DNA of 64,000 bases from the NCBI RefSeq assembly GCF_048773025.1, contig NC_133541.1, forward strand, positions 115,909,912 to 115,973,911, written 5' to 3'. Made by a program: the position numbers and the translations under genes. A model generated the notes under the pieces. That model ran no database searches, was not told where the DNA came from, and worked only from the letters and a program-made list of their open reading frames with translations. This document shows positions 38,955 through 64,000 of this stretch, one piece after another (within the stretch, counting starts at the first letter, position 1; each line of letters begins with the position of its first letter). This DNA is from Camelus bactrianus (taxonomy: Eukaryota > Chordata > Mammalia > Artiodactyla > Camelidae).

Positions 38955-40975
38955 TTTCTTATTTTATTTTATTGAGGGATAATTGACATACAACATGATA
39001 TTAGTTTCAGGTGGACAACATAATGGTTTGATATTTATATACAGTGTGAAATGATCACCACAATAAGTCTAGTTAACATCCACTACCACATGTAGTTACA
39101 ATGTTTTTCCTTGTGATGATAACTTTTAAACTCTATTCTCTTAGCAACTTTCAACCATGCAATATAGTATTGTTAAGTATAGTCACCATGTTATACATAC
39201 ATCTCTAGACTTATTTACTTTATAACTGGAAGTTTGTACCTTTGACTATCTTCACCCTTTTCACACACACCCCAACCCCTGCTTCTGGTAACCACCAGCC
39301 TGTTCTCTGTATCTATGATTTTTTTCTCAGCTCCACGTGTAAGCGAGATCACATGATATTTGTCTGACTTATTTCACTTAGCATAATGTTCTCAAGGCCG
39401 ATCCATGTTCTCACAAATGGCAGGTATATATATTTTTTCTTTATCCTTTCATCCATTGATAGACATTTAGGTGGCTTCCATGTCTTGGCTGTTGTAAATA
39501 ATCCTGTGAACATGAGGGTACATGTATCTTTTCAGGTTAGTGTTTTGTTTCCTTCGGATAAATACCCAGGAATGGAATTACTGGATCATATGGTAGTTCT
39601 ATTTTTCACTTTTTGAGGAACTTCCATACTGTTTCCCATAGTTGCTGCACCAGTTTACATTCCCACCAACAGTGTGCAAGGGTTCTCTTTCTTCCACATC
39701 ATCACCAATGTAAAGCATAAATATTGAAATAGAATTTATTTCTTGCAGGTGATAAAGCTGTCTACCTAGAAAACCCAAGAGAACCAACTGGAAAATTACT
39801 TGAACTGAGAAGAGAGCTTGAAAGGCCAATCATGTGCCAGATATAAACAAGAAGACAATGATTTATTCCCCATACACTAGCAATAAAGAATAAGGACACT
39901 TTAAAGTTTCTTTCATGATAGCCAATCTATGAAATAAGACCTAGGAGAAAAAAATCTTAACCATCAATGTGCCTGAAGGCGAAAACTGAAAGACTATATT
40001 GAAGGACAAAAAGTGGACTATGTTCTTGGGTGAGAGAGTGACATAAAGATGTCAGTTACTCCAACGCAAATCCCATGATGTTTATTTTGAAAAATAGAGA
40101 AGATTCTGGAGTTTGAGTGGAAAAGCAAATGTACCTCTGGCCCATTAGAAAAGGAAGCATAACCAGAAGTGAGATGCCCGTCAAATCTTACAATGTCACT
40201 GAAACAGTGTGTTTCTGATGTGGGAAGGAATGAGTAGGTGAACAGAACAGAGGCTCTGGCAACAGACGCAACCTTGCATGGAAACGTTGCAAGTAATAAA
40301 GATGCCGCTTCCATCGCGGGAGAAACTGCAGTTTTTCTAGCAAGTGGTATGACATTTGCTTTCCTTTGGAAACCTTACATTCCCCCAGCACACATACATA
40401 TACACACTCCTGATGAATATCCATGAAACAAATCCTATAGAATTATCAGCAGATACTAGAAATATTTGTATCATGTGTCTGTTGTTGAAAATCATATTTA
40501 TACTCAAGATATGAAACAGACCCCAGAAGCTATAAAATAAATGATTAGCACGTTTATCTACCTTAAAATTTTACATCTCAGGGGGACGGTACAGCTCAGT
40601 GGTAGAGCGCATGCTTAACACGCACAAGGTCCCGCGTTCAATCCCAAGGATCTCCATTAAAAAAATAAATAAATAAAAATAAATTTTAAAAAATAAAATA
40701 AAATTTTGTATCTCTCTAAGGCGAAAATGCCATAAATCAAGTTAAAACACAAGCAATGGGTAAAATAATTTTAGTCACTATCCAAAAGAAAGAACACCTT
40801 CAAATCAATAAGAAAAGATAAACAATCCAATATAAATGAGATGGAACAGACAACTCACAGACCTGAAATACAGGTGGGCCAGAAACATGAGCTAGAGATA
40901 GGAAAAGGCACACTAAAATAAACCGAGCAAAGTGCAAAAGATTTATGACATCAGTGTTTATTAATAGTGTGCACA
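38955..40975 (-). mobile_element. Old L1 with probable 5' inversion
   Basis: 38955-39710 is the 3'UTR and ORF2 end of an L1MA-like element on the minus strand (ttgagggataattgacatac, gtaaccaccagcctgttctc, cattcccaccaacagtgtgc). 39735-40975 is upstream ORF2 of a similar L1 on the plus strand (ctacctagaaaacccaagag, aacagaccccagaagctata). The two parts are in the order expected for a twin-primed insertion. A Vic SINE interrupts the second part. Two separate insertions cannot be excluded. Confidence 0.6.
40580..40699 (+). mobile_element. Camelid tRNA-derived SINE (Vic-1 type)
   Basis: Head acagctcagtggtagagcgc with intact A box, B-box region gcgttcaatcccaagg, then an AAT-rich tail. Flanked by aaaattttacatctc (40565-40579) and aaaattttgtatctc (40700-40714), a 15-base target duplication with 2 differences. 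Confidence 0.93.
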
Positions 40976-40982
40976 CATGAAA

Positions 40983-41440
40983 AGGAATAAAATAACTCCA
41001 CTTGCAGGAACACGGATGGACCTGGAGATCGTCACTCTAAGTGAAATAAGCCAGAACGAGAAAGAAAAATACCATATGATGTCACTTACATGTAGAATTT
41101 TTTAAAAAAGACACAAATAAAATTAATTACAAAAGAGAAACAGACTCATAGACATAAAGAAAAACTTACGCTTACCGGGGGTAAGGAGGGCAGGAGGGGA
41201 TAAATTGGGAGTTCAAAATTTGCAGATACTAACTGCTATAATATAAAATAGATAAACAACAAGTTTATACTTCATAGCACAGGGAAGTATATTCAATATC
41301 TTGTAGTAACCTATAATGAAAAAGAATGTGAAAAATAACGTATGTGTGTATATGTATGACTGAATCACTATGCTGTACCCCAGAAACTGACACAACATTG
41401 TAAACTGACTATACTTCAATGAAAAACGATGCAAAAAAAG
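40983..41440 (+). mobile_element. L1 3' end
   Basis: Camelid-type L1, from the ORF2 end (gaaaaggaataaaataactc, gagatcgtcactctaagtga) through the 3'UTR (ttgggagttcaaaatttgca) to aaactgactatacttcaatg and an A-rich end. It is the best local reference for the inverted copy at 11215-11955. Confidence 0.88.
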
Positions 41441-41972
41441 AAAATGCACAAAGATGGGCACCATTATACCCTGTTGCTAAATGTACCAATCAGCACACCA
41501 TTTTTGGAAGGTAGTCATCAAAACCTTAAACGCATGTTCCCTGTTATCCAGAAATCCCCTTCTGTTCAAAGGATATAATTACACAAATGCACAGAAGACA
41601 CTCACTGCAGCAGTTTTTGGTGTAACAAGAATTTCTGCATATCAGACGCTAACGGTGCACAGAGCAATGGGGGTGGGATGGTCTGAAGTGTCCCTTGCAG
41701 GCTTCAGAGCCAAATCCAAACAGAGATACTATGTCCATGAGCAGCCCTTGGCCCTACTCGGGGCAGAGTCTCAGAACTGCACCCAGGCTGTAGGGAGGCT
41801 GGTGGAGTCACTCATCCTCTGCAGCTTGACCTCTGCATTGTGCAGGAAGGAACTTGGGCGAGGCGATCTCTGAGATCTCCTGTCTCCTACACTCCATGCA
41901 GGAGCTGACCTCTCTTTCTAGTCTCTTTGTTCCCTCCTCCAGTTTCCCTCCTGGGGTCTGCTCAGGAGTTGG
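41441..41972. other. Intergenic, no gene recognised
   Basis: A 130-codon frame at 41481-41873 has no recognised domain. Confidence 0.35.
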
Positions 41973-42418
41973 TGTGTTGTCCCAGCTGTGGGGCCTTTTA
42001 GGGGACCTGGAGGGTCGGTGTTGTGGGTGGTCAAAGAATTCACCAAAGGCAAGGAGAAGTTTAAGAATAAAGGAAAGTTTAATAGACATGTTGATACAGG
42101 CAACAGCAGGCCACACAGATGAGAGGTGCCTGTGTGAGCCCTAACTGTGAGCGTGCAGGGTCTTTTATTGGGTAAGGGGCTGGGAACACAAAGGGATAGG
42201 GGGCCAGCCTTCTGATTGGCTGTCAGTGAGGTAGGGGGCTTTGGTATATGGAAAGATAGTGGAATTACAACTCCAGTAAGATGGAGACATGGACTGACAC
42301 ATGCAAGGCAGTGGGATTGACGACTCCGGTAAGGAGGATATGTGGGCTGGGGCAAGTCGGCCTGAGCTGCGGTGAGGCTAGCCGTTTCCCAGATGTTAGT
42401 TCTGCTAAGGCAGACACA
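41973..42418 (-). mobile_element. Solo ERV LTR fossil, family B
   Basis: In reverse complement it starts tgtgtctgccttagcagaac and ends near gctgggacaacaca, with acccaataaaagacc and an R-U5 region like that of 29961-30353. No internal region is attached. Confidence 0.75.
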
Positions 42419-43755
42419 TGTCAGGACTTTATCTCCTGAAAAGGAGCAAGTGGACGCCTAAGAGCTGGAAGTCTGGGCGGGGCGGGGGGGTGGGGCATGT
42501 CGCAGGGCCTCGGCAGGCATCAGTCAGCACTGCAGGACCCCCAGATTCCCTCAGACAACCTCGTGGTGAGGGCTGATGGACACCAAGGACAATCGGCCTA
42601 AGTGGCCCAATGGACAGGCTGTAACAGGGTGGGTTCCCCACTGTCCAAGGGCAGCTGAGGGTCCTTCCCTTCCACTTGCAGCCCTCCAGGAGTCCAGTGC
42701 TCACCCTGATTTTGAATATGGTCACACATGCGTTTCTAGAGGCCTTGAAATGGAGGTGCCCATATGCAGCTTGTGATTCGGGACACGGAGCCCCATTCCT
42801 GCTAGAGGATGCACCCTGGGGTGCAGAGAGTGGCAGGTGGGGTCTCCCTACGATGTCCCAGCAGGGCTGTGTCTGGAAGCCACAGAAGTGGGCTCTGCCT
42901 GCTGCCTTTGCATTCCTCCTGCGACACACTCACGTCTCCCCACGTGGTGTGAGGACCGCAGGGGAAGGGCAGTGAAAAGCTCTGGATTAACCTTTCCAAA
43001 TAGCCCCTCTGTGCAACCACCATTTTTTTCTCTAGCCTGAACCACTTCAGGTCCCTTAAACTTCCAAAAGGCCCTTGGCTGCCCCTCAGAACCATGTTGT
43101 ACTTCCCTGTGTGGAACGAAACGTCCTTTGCAATTTGATCCCAACTACTTTTGTCCAGGCTTCCCTTCCATTGGTGAGTTTCATAAACTCTCGTGGCAAG
43201 CCCATAGCCTTTTTCTGCCCCATACATGCTAATCCCCTCCCTGACTCAGATTGTCTGTTCCCTTCTCCTCGCCTCCATCATCTCCCTGATGCTGCTCTGT
43301 ACTTAGCATCAATTTCATGTTTAATCTGTCCCTGAGCTCCCCTCTGTCTCCCTGGCCCCAGGGACCTGAACCCACCATTTGAGCTCACCACGCAGCCTTC
43401 TTGGCTGTCCTGGGATGTCTTTAAGCATGCATAAGCCTAGGATGTATGCACCCATCTGCCTGAATATGGAACGCCTCCTTCAAGTTGGCACCCCAAAACC
43501 CACGGTCTTCACCCCCACCCCTAGCCCAGAACCCTAACACCTGCACAAACCCCTCTCCACACATCAGGCATTTCTGGGAGTTCTACATATGCTTTAGTTA
43601 CCCCATGCCATAGCTCTGACTTGTCCCTGGGAAGGATGTCAGTGTGGGGGTACAGCCGGGTGGCTGGCACCTTGGTCCACTGTACTTCCTTCCCACTAAC
43701 ACCAAAGTTGCGTAGTGGTGATGCAGGAAAACGGAGTGGGGCATGAGGAGGGCCG
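42419..43755. other. Intergenic, no gene recognised
   Basis: Low-repeat sequence between two LTR fossils. Frames of 166 codons (42429-42929, minus) and 141 codons (42802-43227, minus) show no known domain. No butyrophilin exon remnant was found by eye. Confidence 0.4.
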
Positions 43756-44334
43756 TGTCCCAGGTCTCAGCTGAGCCCCTGGGACGTGCCCCACCAAGTG
43801 TGGGTCCTTGGCTTTGCGCAGGAAAGAATTCAAGAGCGAGCCACAGATGAGTAAAGGTAGATTTATTCAGAGAGATACATTGAAAGGCAAGAGAAAGGCC
43901 ACAAGGTGTGGGGGTTGGGTGCTCAGATTAAAAGTAGGTACGCACACTCCATAGACAGTGTGGGCTGTCTCTGAAGAGGGAGAGAGAGGCGCCGTGTTGC
44001 CGGTTTTTTATGGGCTTGGTGGCTTAATATGCTAAGTGGAAGGGCCAGTCTAAGTAGCCTGGGGAAGGGGCTGGGATTCCCAGGAAGTTGGCCATTGCCC
44101 ACTCTTTGACCTTTTGTGGCTAGTCCTGGGACCGCCATGGTGCCTGTGGGCATGTTATTCACCATGTGAATATATTACAATGAGCGTATAATGAAGCTCA
44201 CGATCGGCTAGAAGTTAAATCTCTCACCATTTGAGCCTCAAGGCCTCCTGGGGGTTGAATCTTTCACCATTTTGATGCTAATTGCTGTAGCATGCCTTGA
44301 ATGGCTGTGCCCTGCCCCCTTCCATCCTGTCTCA
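43756..44334 (-). mobile_element. Solo ERV LTR fossil, family A
   Basis: In reverse complement it starts tgagacaggatggaaggggg and ends gagacctgggaca, with gaataaatctacctttactc. It is related along its length to 31340-31985. No internal region is attached. Confidence 0.75.
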
Positions 44335-46780
44335 GTGGCATATAGCAAAATGGGGTGGGGTGGAGTAATGCTTCTTTTTTGAGCCCCATTCCATTGGAGA
44401 AATCCAGGTAGAGCACCCCACCATATTCTTACCTTGCAGAGGCTGGTGTAGCTGGTTAAGAGGTGGGCACCAAACCTTTCCTAACTCTTGGTTCATGGAT
44501 ATTCCTGTCCAGTCTCTGTATCATTTGCTGTGATGGCGACGAGAGAGGGGCTAGCCAGGCATGGCCGTCCTGCCTCCCTGGAGCCCCAGAGATCCTGAAA
44601 AGCCAGCTGGAGCGTTTTCTCCCTGCTCTGAGTCTCTGCAGTTTGCAGCCTCTAGAAAAATCCCAGATACCTCGCCTCTCCTCTCTCCTCTCCTTAGAAG
44701 ACCTTGGAGGGAAGTTTTCCATGACAATTCAACTCATGATTTTTTCCTCACACGGGCAGGATGTGACAGAGACTTCCTCGTTTTGTTCTGTCCATCTTGG
44801 TTTTTATAGCAAAGGGCAGAGCAAGTAGCGTGTGTCTTAAGGAGGAAGGTGGGTGGGTAATTCTGCCACAGAGGAGCTGGCCTCCGTCAACCGTGCTGCC
44901 GGCCTGTCTAGGGGACCTTCACAGCTGGGACCAGGACACTTCACAATTGTCCCCTTTGCAGGGAGTTGAAATCAGCAGGATTCATCTGCCATTTCAGACC
45001 CTTTGCTGCTACCTTCCAGGTATGTGTGTGGCTCATTCTCAATGCCTGTCTAAACCTCCACCTTTCAGAAATGGGATGCAGAAAATGAGGGCTAACCAAG
45101 GAGAGAGCACAAGATGGATTGGCAGTATCTTATCAGCTGAGCCTGGCTGCAGGACAGGGTGTGTTCAAGGGGAGATGGCCATTCAGGCAGCTGCATCTGA
45201 AAAAATCCACTTCCAATTTGCCCTTCAAGCCATCTGAAGCCTCACGGAGGGTCCCTTCTGGGGGCAACTTATCTCCCTTAGAGACTAGAGGTGGAAACCC
45301 TCTGTGGGTCTATTAAAATCAAACCAAAGCAAGCCAGTGAGCATTAATTGACAGTTTGTGGAGGGCAAAGCATTGCAGCGGGTGCTGGAAGGGAAGCGGG
45401 TGCAAGGCTGCAAAAGCCCTACCTCTGGGAGCTTGCAGCTTAGGACACAGGGAATGGGAGAAGGGCGACGCACACACACAACCCGGGCTTGCAAAACTAA
45501 CAAAAGCCAAAAAAAAAAAAAAAAATCTTTAAAGAGAGACTCAAGAGCTAAGGGACTGGAGATCAAGAGAACACAAGCGTTGTTAGGAATTAGAGCAGCA
45601 AGAGGAGAAAACTGGAGTGGAGTTGGAGTGGGGTCAGGGAGAAGTTGAGAAGGAAAGAAGAAGGAAGAGGAAAGAGGCTTGAGAGGATGTATCCGCATTC
45701 CAGCAGCATTTCTTTGACATCAGCATGCATGACCCTTACTCCTCCTTGTGTCTTCAGAGGCTCCCTGGAGAGGAGGGAGCATGAACCCCTCCAGCAAAGC
45801 CTAGCTCCAGCCTGAGACCCCCGTCCTCTCCATCCTTCCCCCATCTTCCCCAAATATGCAACGTGTCCAGCTTCCCACCGTTCCCGGGCAAAACCTCCCC
45901 ATCAGAAAAAGACTCTGAAATCCATTTACACGGTGGTGCAAATAGCTAAAATCAGGTGTTTCCCCTCTGAGGAGTAAGGATCAGAGCCTTTCAACTGCAG
46001 AGGGAGGTTGGAAAAGGCAGGCTTCAGGCAGTAAGTGGGGAGGAGGGTGCCCTTTAGAGCAGGAAGGGGCATTCAGCCCCTCGGAAGTCCCTTCAGACCA
46101 TCTCCCTCCAAGACTTTCAAGACTGGTCTTTGAGTGTTGGAGGAAAAGGGACCACGAGGCACTCTTTCCTGCCTCAGAAGACGCTGTCGACGAGATCTGA
46201 GCGAAACCCTGGTTTTAAATTGTTCTATTGGAAGTGGATTTTTTCTGATTTTTTATATTACTTTATTTTATTTGGGGACGGGGAGGACTCAGGCCACTGC
46301 TTCAGTGCATGTGAGATGCTGTAAGAGTGAGCACAGGAGCTTGTGAGCAGGCAGGGTGCCTAACAGGGGTCACAGTCTGGGGAACAGGAGGACTGAGGGT
46401 GCACCCAGGCTTGACCCACAACACAGCTGGTGAGAAATCTGTATCCAGCGAAGCGCAGAGCTTGGGAGGAACCCCCACTTCACCACCTTCTCGCTGGGTG
46501 TGCAGGGCAAGTCACCGGGCCTCCCCTCCCCATGCCTCTGTAATTTGGACCTATAATAATAGTAATAATAATTCTGATATGGGTAAGTGCTTGGCAGATA
46601 GTAATTGCTCAATTTGTGTTAGTTTTTATTACTGTGGGTACAAGCGTGTGTGCGTGCGTGCGTGCGTGCGTACTTATGCCCTCCTCCCCCTGCAGCGTCG
46701 GTGACTGAAATCACATGGGTGTATCACAACGGAGAACTGCAGTCCTGAAAGTAATTGCAGGGTCTGGGACACACTGACTG

Positions 46781-46782
<2 letters not shown>
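44335..46782. other. Intergenic, no gene recognised
   Basis: Mostly unique sequence. Several frames of 120-146 codons (44463-44828, 44797-45237, 45285-45698) overlap each other on both strands and lack domains or splice context. A (TGCG)n run lies near the right end. Confidence 0.4.
46646..46670. repeat. (TGCG)n microsatellite
   Basis: About six units of TGCG, an uncommon CpG-bearing microsatellite. Confidence 0.9.
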
Positions 46783-46815
<33 letters not shown>

Positions 46816-47070
46816 AGTTATAGTCGGCTTACGGTGTTGCGTCAATTTCTGGTGTACAGCACAATGCTTCAGTCATACAGGAACATACATCTATTCGTTC
46901 TCATATTCTTTTTCTCCATGAGCTACTACAAGATATTGAATATAGTTCCCTGTGCTATACAAGTATAAACTTGTTTATCTGTTTGATATACACCAGTCAG
47001 TATCTGCAAATCTCGAACTCCCAGTTTATCCCCACCCCCCGGCAACCACAAACCTGTATTCCATGTCTGC
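46783..47070 (-). mobile_element. L1 3' end with long T run
   Basis: Begins with 32 T (the poly(A) of a minus-strand element), then gagttatagtcggcttacgg through aactcccagtttatccccac. Camelid-type L1, 5' truncated. The pure T run suggests a fairly young insertion. Confidence 0.88.
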
Positions 47071-48989
47071 TAACACAAGTCTTGACTAATTCCTCCAAGT
47101 CCAGCTGATCCAGAAGGATCCAGACACACTCTCTGAGCCCTGCTGTTTTGGAAGGCATTCGCTACGCTGTTGCTGATATACCCTTATGGCTTCACCGTCA
47201 TGGTCCAGAAGCAAAGACTGAGGCGCAAAAGAGAAGAGAAGGGAACAGGGAGAGAGAGAGAAAACACACAGCCAGTGTGGACCCTCTGCCCTGGGCTCTT
47301 TTGCTGCCAGTTTCCAGGCTTGTCGCAGACACATCCCTGCCATCAGCCAAGAGGGCAGGAGGCTAGACGGTCCAGCTGGAGCCCAGGCTCTGGCCCAAGG
47401 CACCTGTTCTGCTGGTTATTGCCTGAACAGTGATCCCCAAAAAACAAAACAGCCAGGTTCCCTTCAGATGGGACTCCAAGCTCCTCCCTGAGAGGCCCTA
47501 TCTGAAGCACGGATGGGGCCGCCCCAACTTGCCCCTCTGCCTTCCCACCTGGGTGTGAGCTCCAGGGGGGCCCACAGCTCCCCGGCCCACTGAACTCACA
47601 GGCCATTGTCCCACCCTCACGCTGTGGTCTTGTCGGTCAAGGCCCTTCCGGCTCAGGGATCGCTCAGGGAGCCTCCCCTCCATGAACTCACCCACGCACC
47701 TACTCAGACCTTGGGCTGCATAACCCAGCAGTGGCTTTTAAAGTCCTGCACCTACACCCCAATGGTGATACTGCCGATGGCTCAGGACCCCAGGAACTCA
47801 TGCTGCCTCGCCAGTCTGCGGGAAAAGGAAAACCAAACAGTGGAGTGGGGTGGCAGACGGAGGGAGAAGGGAGATGGAAGGGTGGGTAGCTGCAGGGTAG
47901 AAACTGCTCCACGGCAGGCCTTTCTGCTCTGGGGGTGCTGTGATGGAGTGAAAGGAGAGGGATACAGTCTCTGGAAGGAGATGGAGAGCAGAGAGCAGGT
48001 GTTTGGAAGATGACGGCAGAGAGAGGAGCTGACTTTTCTTTAAAGAGCACCCAGCCAACCCATGGGAGGCTTATTAACCCTCTGAGCCAAGCTGGCTCCT
48101 TCCATTGTTCTAGCAAAGAAATCGAGGTCCAGCAAGTTACACAACCTGTCTAAAGTCCTACAAGTAAATAGAGGAGGAACGTCAAGCGGCTTGTATGTCT
48201 GCTGAGATGCGTCAGCTGCCCGGGCTCCCTGGCTCTCAGACTGGAAGGCATTCCCGCAGGTCCCAAAGGGGCATCAGGAGTGAGAGGGGACAGCCCTTGT
48301 GTGCGCTGGGGCTGGGATCCCGGACCACAGACGGGGCATGGGGAGGGCTAGATGGGATGGCTGCATCGCTGTGGCCTCGGAGACACTACTGACTCAGGGA
48401 CAGCCACCAGCTGACCTCCTGGGGGCTCTATCTGAGGTCTCAGGGCTGGAGGAAAATATCCTAGGTGTGGTTGAAGTTAAAAGGCAGTCAGGCATGCATC
48501 CCACTTTGGAAAGATTAGAACTCTGTGTATGTTCCTCTCTTTTGTGGACCTGATGTTCCAGGTCAAAGGGAAGTGGGAGCAAAGAATGGAAATACATCTG
48601 GGAGTCCTTATAGATTTCCCTTTGTTTGAGCAAAGTCACTCAGTCCCAGCTCAGCCCCTACACAATGTGTGGCTCTATTCCTGGCTCCCAAACAATGGGA
48701 AGCTCAGAAGCTGCTTCCTCTGGGACCCTTTGGCCTTGTCCTCTCACAGCTCTGTGAGTCCAAGCACAGCCGACAACACCATGAGCAGGGCCACCTGTTA
48801 AAATGAGAAGTGGCTTTCAGATCTGGCTGTTATTGAAAAGAAGCCAGGCGCTGGAGCTTGTAAGCACAGGACAAAAAAAAAAAAAAAAAAAAAAAAAAAT
48901 CACTGAGGCAATGACAGGCACCCAGTGACCTGATGCGTGGAGTTCCAGCTCCCCTGTGGCACTCCAGCACCTCTTTGTCCCTCTAACAG
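47071..48989. other. Upstream region of BTNL9
   Basis: A MIR-like fragment lies at about 48060-48190 and a pure A run at 48873-48899. An untranslated first exon and promoter of BTNL9 are expected upstream of the acceptor at 48988-48989, here or further left in the spacer, but I could not place them. Confidence 0.4.
48060..48190 (-). repeat. MIR SINE fragment
   Basis: Contains gaaatcgaggtccagcaagt, acaacctgtctaaagtccta and tagaggaggaacg in MIR order, reverse orientation. Confidence 0.55.
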
Positions 48990-49011
48990 GTGGCCCCCAC
49001 CGCTGAAGAAA

Positions 49012-62273
<13,262 letters not shown>

Positions 62274-63000
62274 GACCCCGCCCTGGGCCTGTGGCGCGGC
62301 GCGCTCTCGTGACCGCAGGACCGGGTCCCCGGCGGCTTCCTGGATGCCCGGCTCCTGCTTTGCCCTCCCGCTTCCTCTAGAGTAAGCAAACACGCCGACC
62401 CCAGTGTCTGCATCGACATCAAACTGCCAGCAAAGCCTCAGTGCAGCAGAAAAGGGGCAAAGGGTGACCTTTGCCTCTGTAGACTCGTGTGTGCACGTGT
62501 ATGAATATGATTTTCTTAAAAAAAAAAAAAAACAGGTAATTCCAAAGCTCATTTGTGTGTATTGTAGGATAGAGCAAATGAGAGAGAGAAAAAAAAAGAT
62601 TCATGTTGCCATGGTGTTCACTGTGGAAGAAGGGAAAGAAACCGAAATGGGGCAAGCAGAGGAGAAACTTTATTGGACAAGGGTAGAAGTATCAGTTACT
62701 TTGTATATTTTAATATTTTTGTATATATTTTCCAGCTCTAGGAAGGTCTAGGAACAACACCACTTCATTCATAAGCAATGAGTTCACACAGGGCTCAGAT
62801 CCTAGTTTTCAATGTCGATTCCCACTGAAATGAACTTGGAGAAATGGTGAGTTCCGGGCATGGAGCAGAGAATGCACAGGTAAATCTGGAACATCTTCTG
62901 CCTAATGTACAAATGTGCTCAAAAACTGGTGGGGTCATAGCAAGAAGGAGCTAGGTCGAAGCTGCTCAATTCTGGGACAATTTGAACATTAAAATGAATA
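62274..63000 (+). other. BTNL9: BTNL9 3'UTR and flank
   Basis: The sequence after the stop first stays GC-rich, then becomes AT-rich. Candidate poly(A) signals are ATTAAA at 62988-62993 and AATAAA at 63085-63090; neither is decisive. The minus-strand frame 61728-62552 is a GC-driven shadow of exon 10. Confidence 0.4.
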
Positions 63001-63172
63001 GTGACAAGAATTGTTCAACAAGGAGTTGATGAAATAAGAAAATTTACTAAGTGTGCTGAGAGGTTTCTTCAGTCAGAGAAAGGAAATAAAAAAAATACAG
63101 AAAGGGGAAAGGAGAGAATGAAAGTAATTGTGAACTCGTGGTTTTTACTATGTAATAAATGGAACACACATA

Positions 63173-63192
63173 TGATAGATAGATAGATAGGA
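63173..63192. repeat. (GATA)n microsatellite, short
   Basis: Four to five GATA units. Confidence 0.85.
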
Positions 63193-63309
63193 AGGAAGAT
63201 AGTGTGTGCACATATGTATAGTTCCTAGGTCTGTCTGCTTTGAAGGCTTAAAATCAATAACACCCCTATAGCAATGAGCACACCTGTCACCCAGAACTTG
63301 GTTTTTTTA

Positions 63310-64000
63310 GTACTATTTACCACTAAAAGGAACCAAGACTACTTGGAGAAATGGCGGAGTCCAGGGCTGGGGCAGGGATAATACAAGATGGTTGTGATAA
63401 TCTGATTTATATTAAGAAGTATTTATTTGGCCTTCAATCTAAATTTTAGAACTGAGCTTCTAAACCCTTGGAATTTCCTAAGTGATAAGACTGATAAGGG
63501 TGTCTTTGGATATTCATAACAAGCCTCTTTTAACCACACCTGAGTTTATGTTAAATGAGATAATCTTGGAAAGCCAGTAAGGAAGGGACTGGTTTCCAGG
63601 GGAACCAGCTATGTGATCAGAGGGCTGTGATTTAGCCCCATCCCCATCCCTTACCTTACGGAGGGGAGGGGGTCTGGAGTTCAGTCACCATTGGAGTGCC
63701 AGTGATTACATAGGCAGTCATGCCTATGTAATGAAGTCTTTCCATAAAAACCCCAAAAGACTGGGTTCAGAGAGCTTTCAGGTTGGCGAACACTTGGAGA
63801 GGTGCTCAGAGAGAGCAGGGAAGCTCTGTGCCCCTTCCCGCATACCTTCCTCTATGTATGTCTTCCGTCTGGTTCATGAGCTCTATCATTTTATAGTAAA
63901 CCAGCTGTCTAGTTAGTAAACTCTTTTCCTGAGTTCTGTGAGCTGTTCTAACAAATTAATAGAATCCAAGGCAAGGGTCTTGGGCATCTCCAGTTTACAG
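63310..64000 (+). mobile_element. LTR fossil, cut by window end
   Basis: Contains ccataaaaaccccaaaagac (TATA-like), gggttcagagagctttcagg, ttatagtaaaccagctgtct and gttctaacaaattaatagaa, recalled from a common mammalian ERV LTR. It runs beyond the window, so its 3' limit and any internal region are unseen. The left limit is approximate. Confidence 0.55.

Noticed and set aside
42429-43227. Minus-strand frames of 166 and 141 codons
   Set aside because: Low-complexity, overlapping frames in GC-rich intergenic DNA with no domain, and no resemblance to butyrophilin exons.
44797-45237. 146-codon plus-strand frame
   Set aside because: No domain and no conservation signal visible; overlaps other frames.

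Overview
The window looks like a camelid genome (alpaca, llama or camel). It carries eight copies of a tRNA-derived SINE of the Vic-1 type, with a recognisable A box and B box, and several young L1 3' ends of one family, on top of older general mammalian repeats (MIR, L1M, MaLR and MLT2 LTRs, MER53). Two host protein-coding genes can be supported. Everything else is intergenic or intronic DNA dominated by transposon remains.

Layout. 1-16.5 kb: gene-free, made of old L1 pieces, MIRs, LTR fossils and a 5'-inverted L1. 16.6-28.7 kb: ZFP62 on the minus strand, with its 26-finger C2H2 coding exon at 17224-19937, an intron of about 8.6 kb, and a CpG-rich promoter with a short first exon near 28.55-28.66 kb. 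28.8-49 kb: a spacer of about 20 kb with L1 debris (including an L1 5'UTR-like block of degenerate tandem units), two LTR families each present once per orientation, and unique sequence without a recognisable gene. 49.0-62.3 kb: BTNL9 on the plus strand, ten coding exons giving a 532-residue reading frame: signal peptide, IgV, IgC, transmembrane segment, five tiny heptad exons, B30.2/PRY-SPRY. 62.3-64 kb: BTNL9 3' flank and part of an LTR fossil.

The two genes are unrelated in function: ZFP62 is a nuclear zinc-finger protein, BTNL9 a butyrophilin-family membrane protein. They are neighbours in human 5q35 too, but from memory human BTNL8 and BTNL3 lie between them, and neither is visible here. 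The most useful observations are that compact ZFP62-BTNL9 interval, the Q-V-N higher-order repeat in the ZFP62 finger array, the possible split start codon with tandem donors in ZFP62, and several BTNL9 differences (a heptad exon with a lost or weak donor, an early stop with coding-like sequence behind it, retained IgC cysteines). I found no convincing new biological system. Repeat family names are from recalled consensus patterns, and repeat boundaries are approximate, usually to within 10-50 bases.
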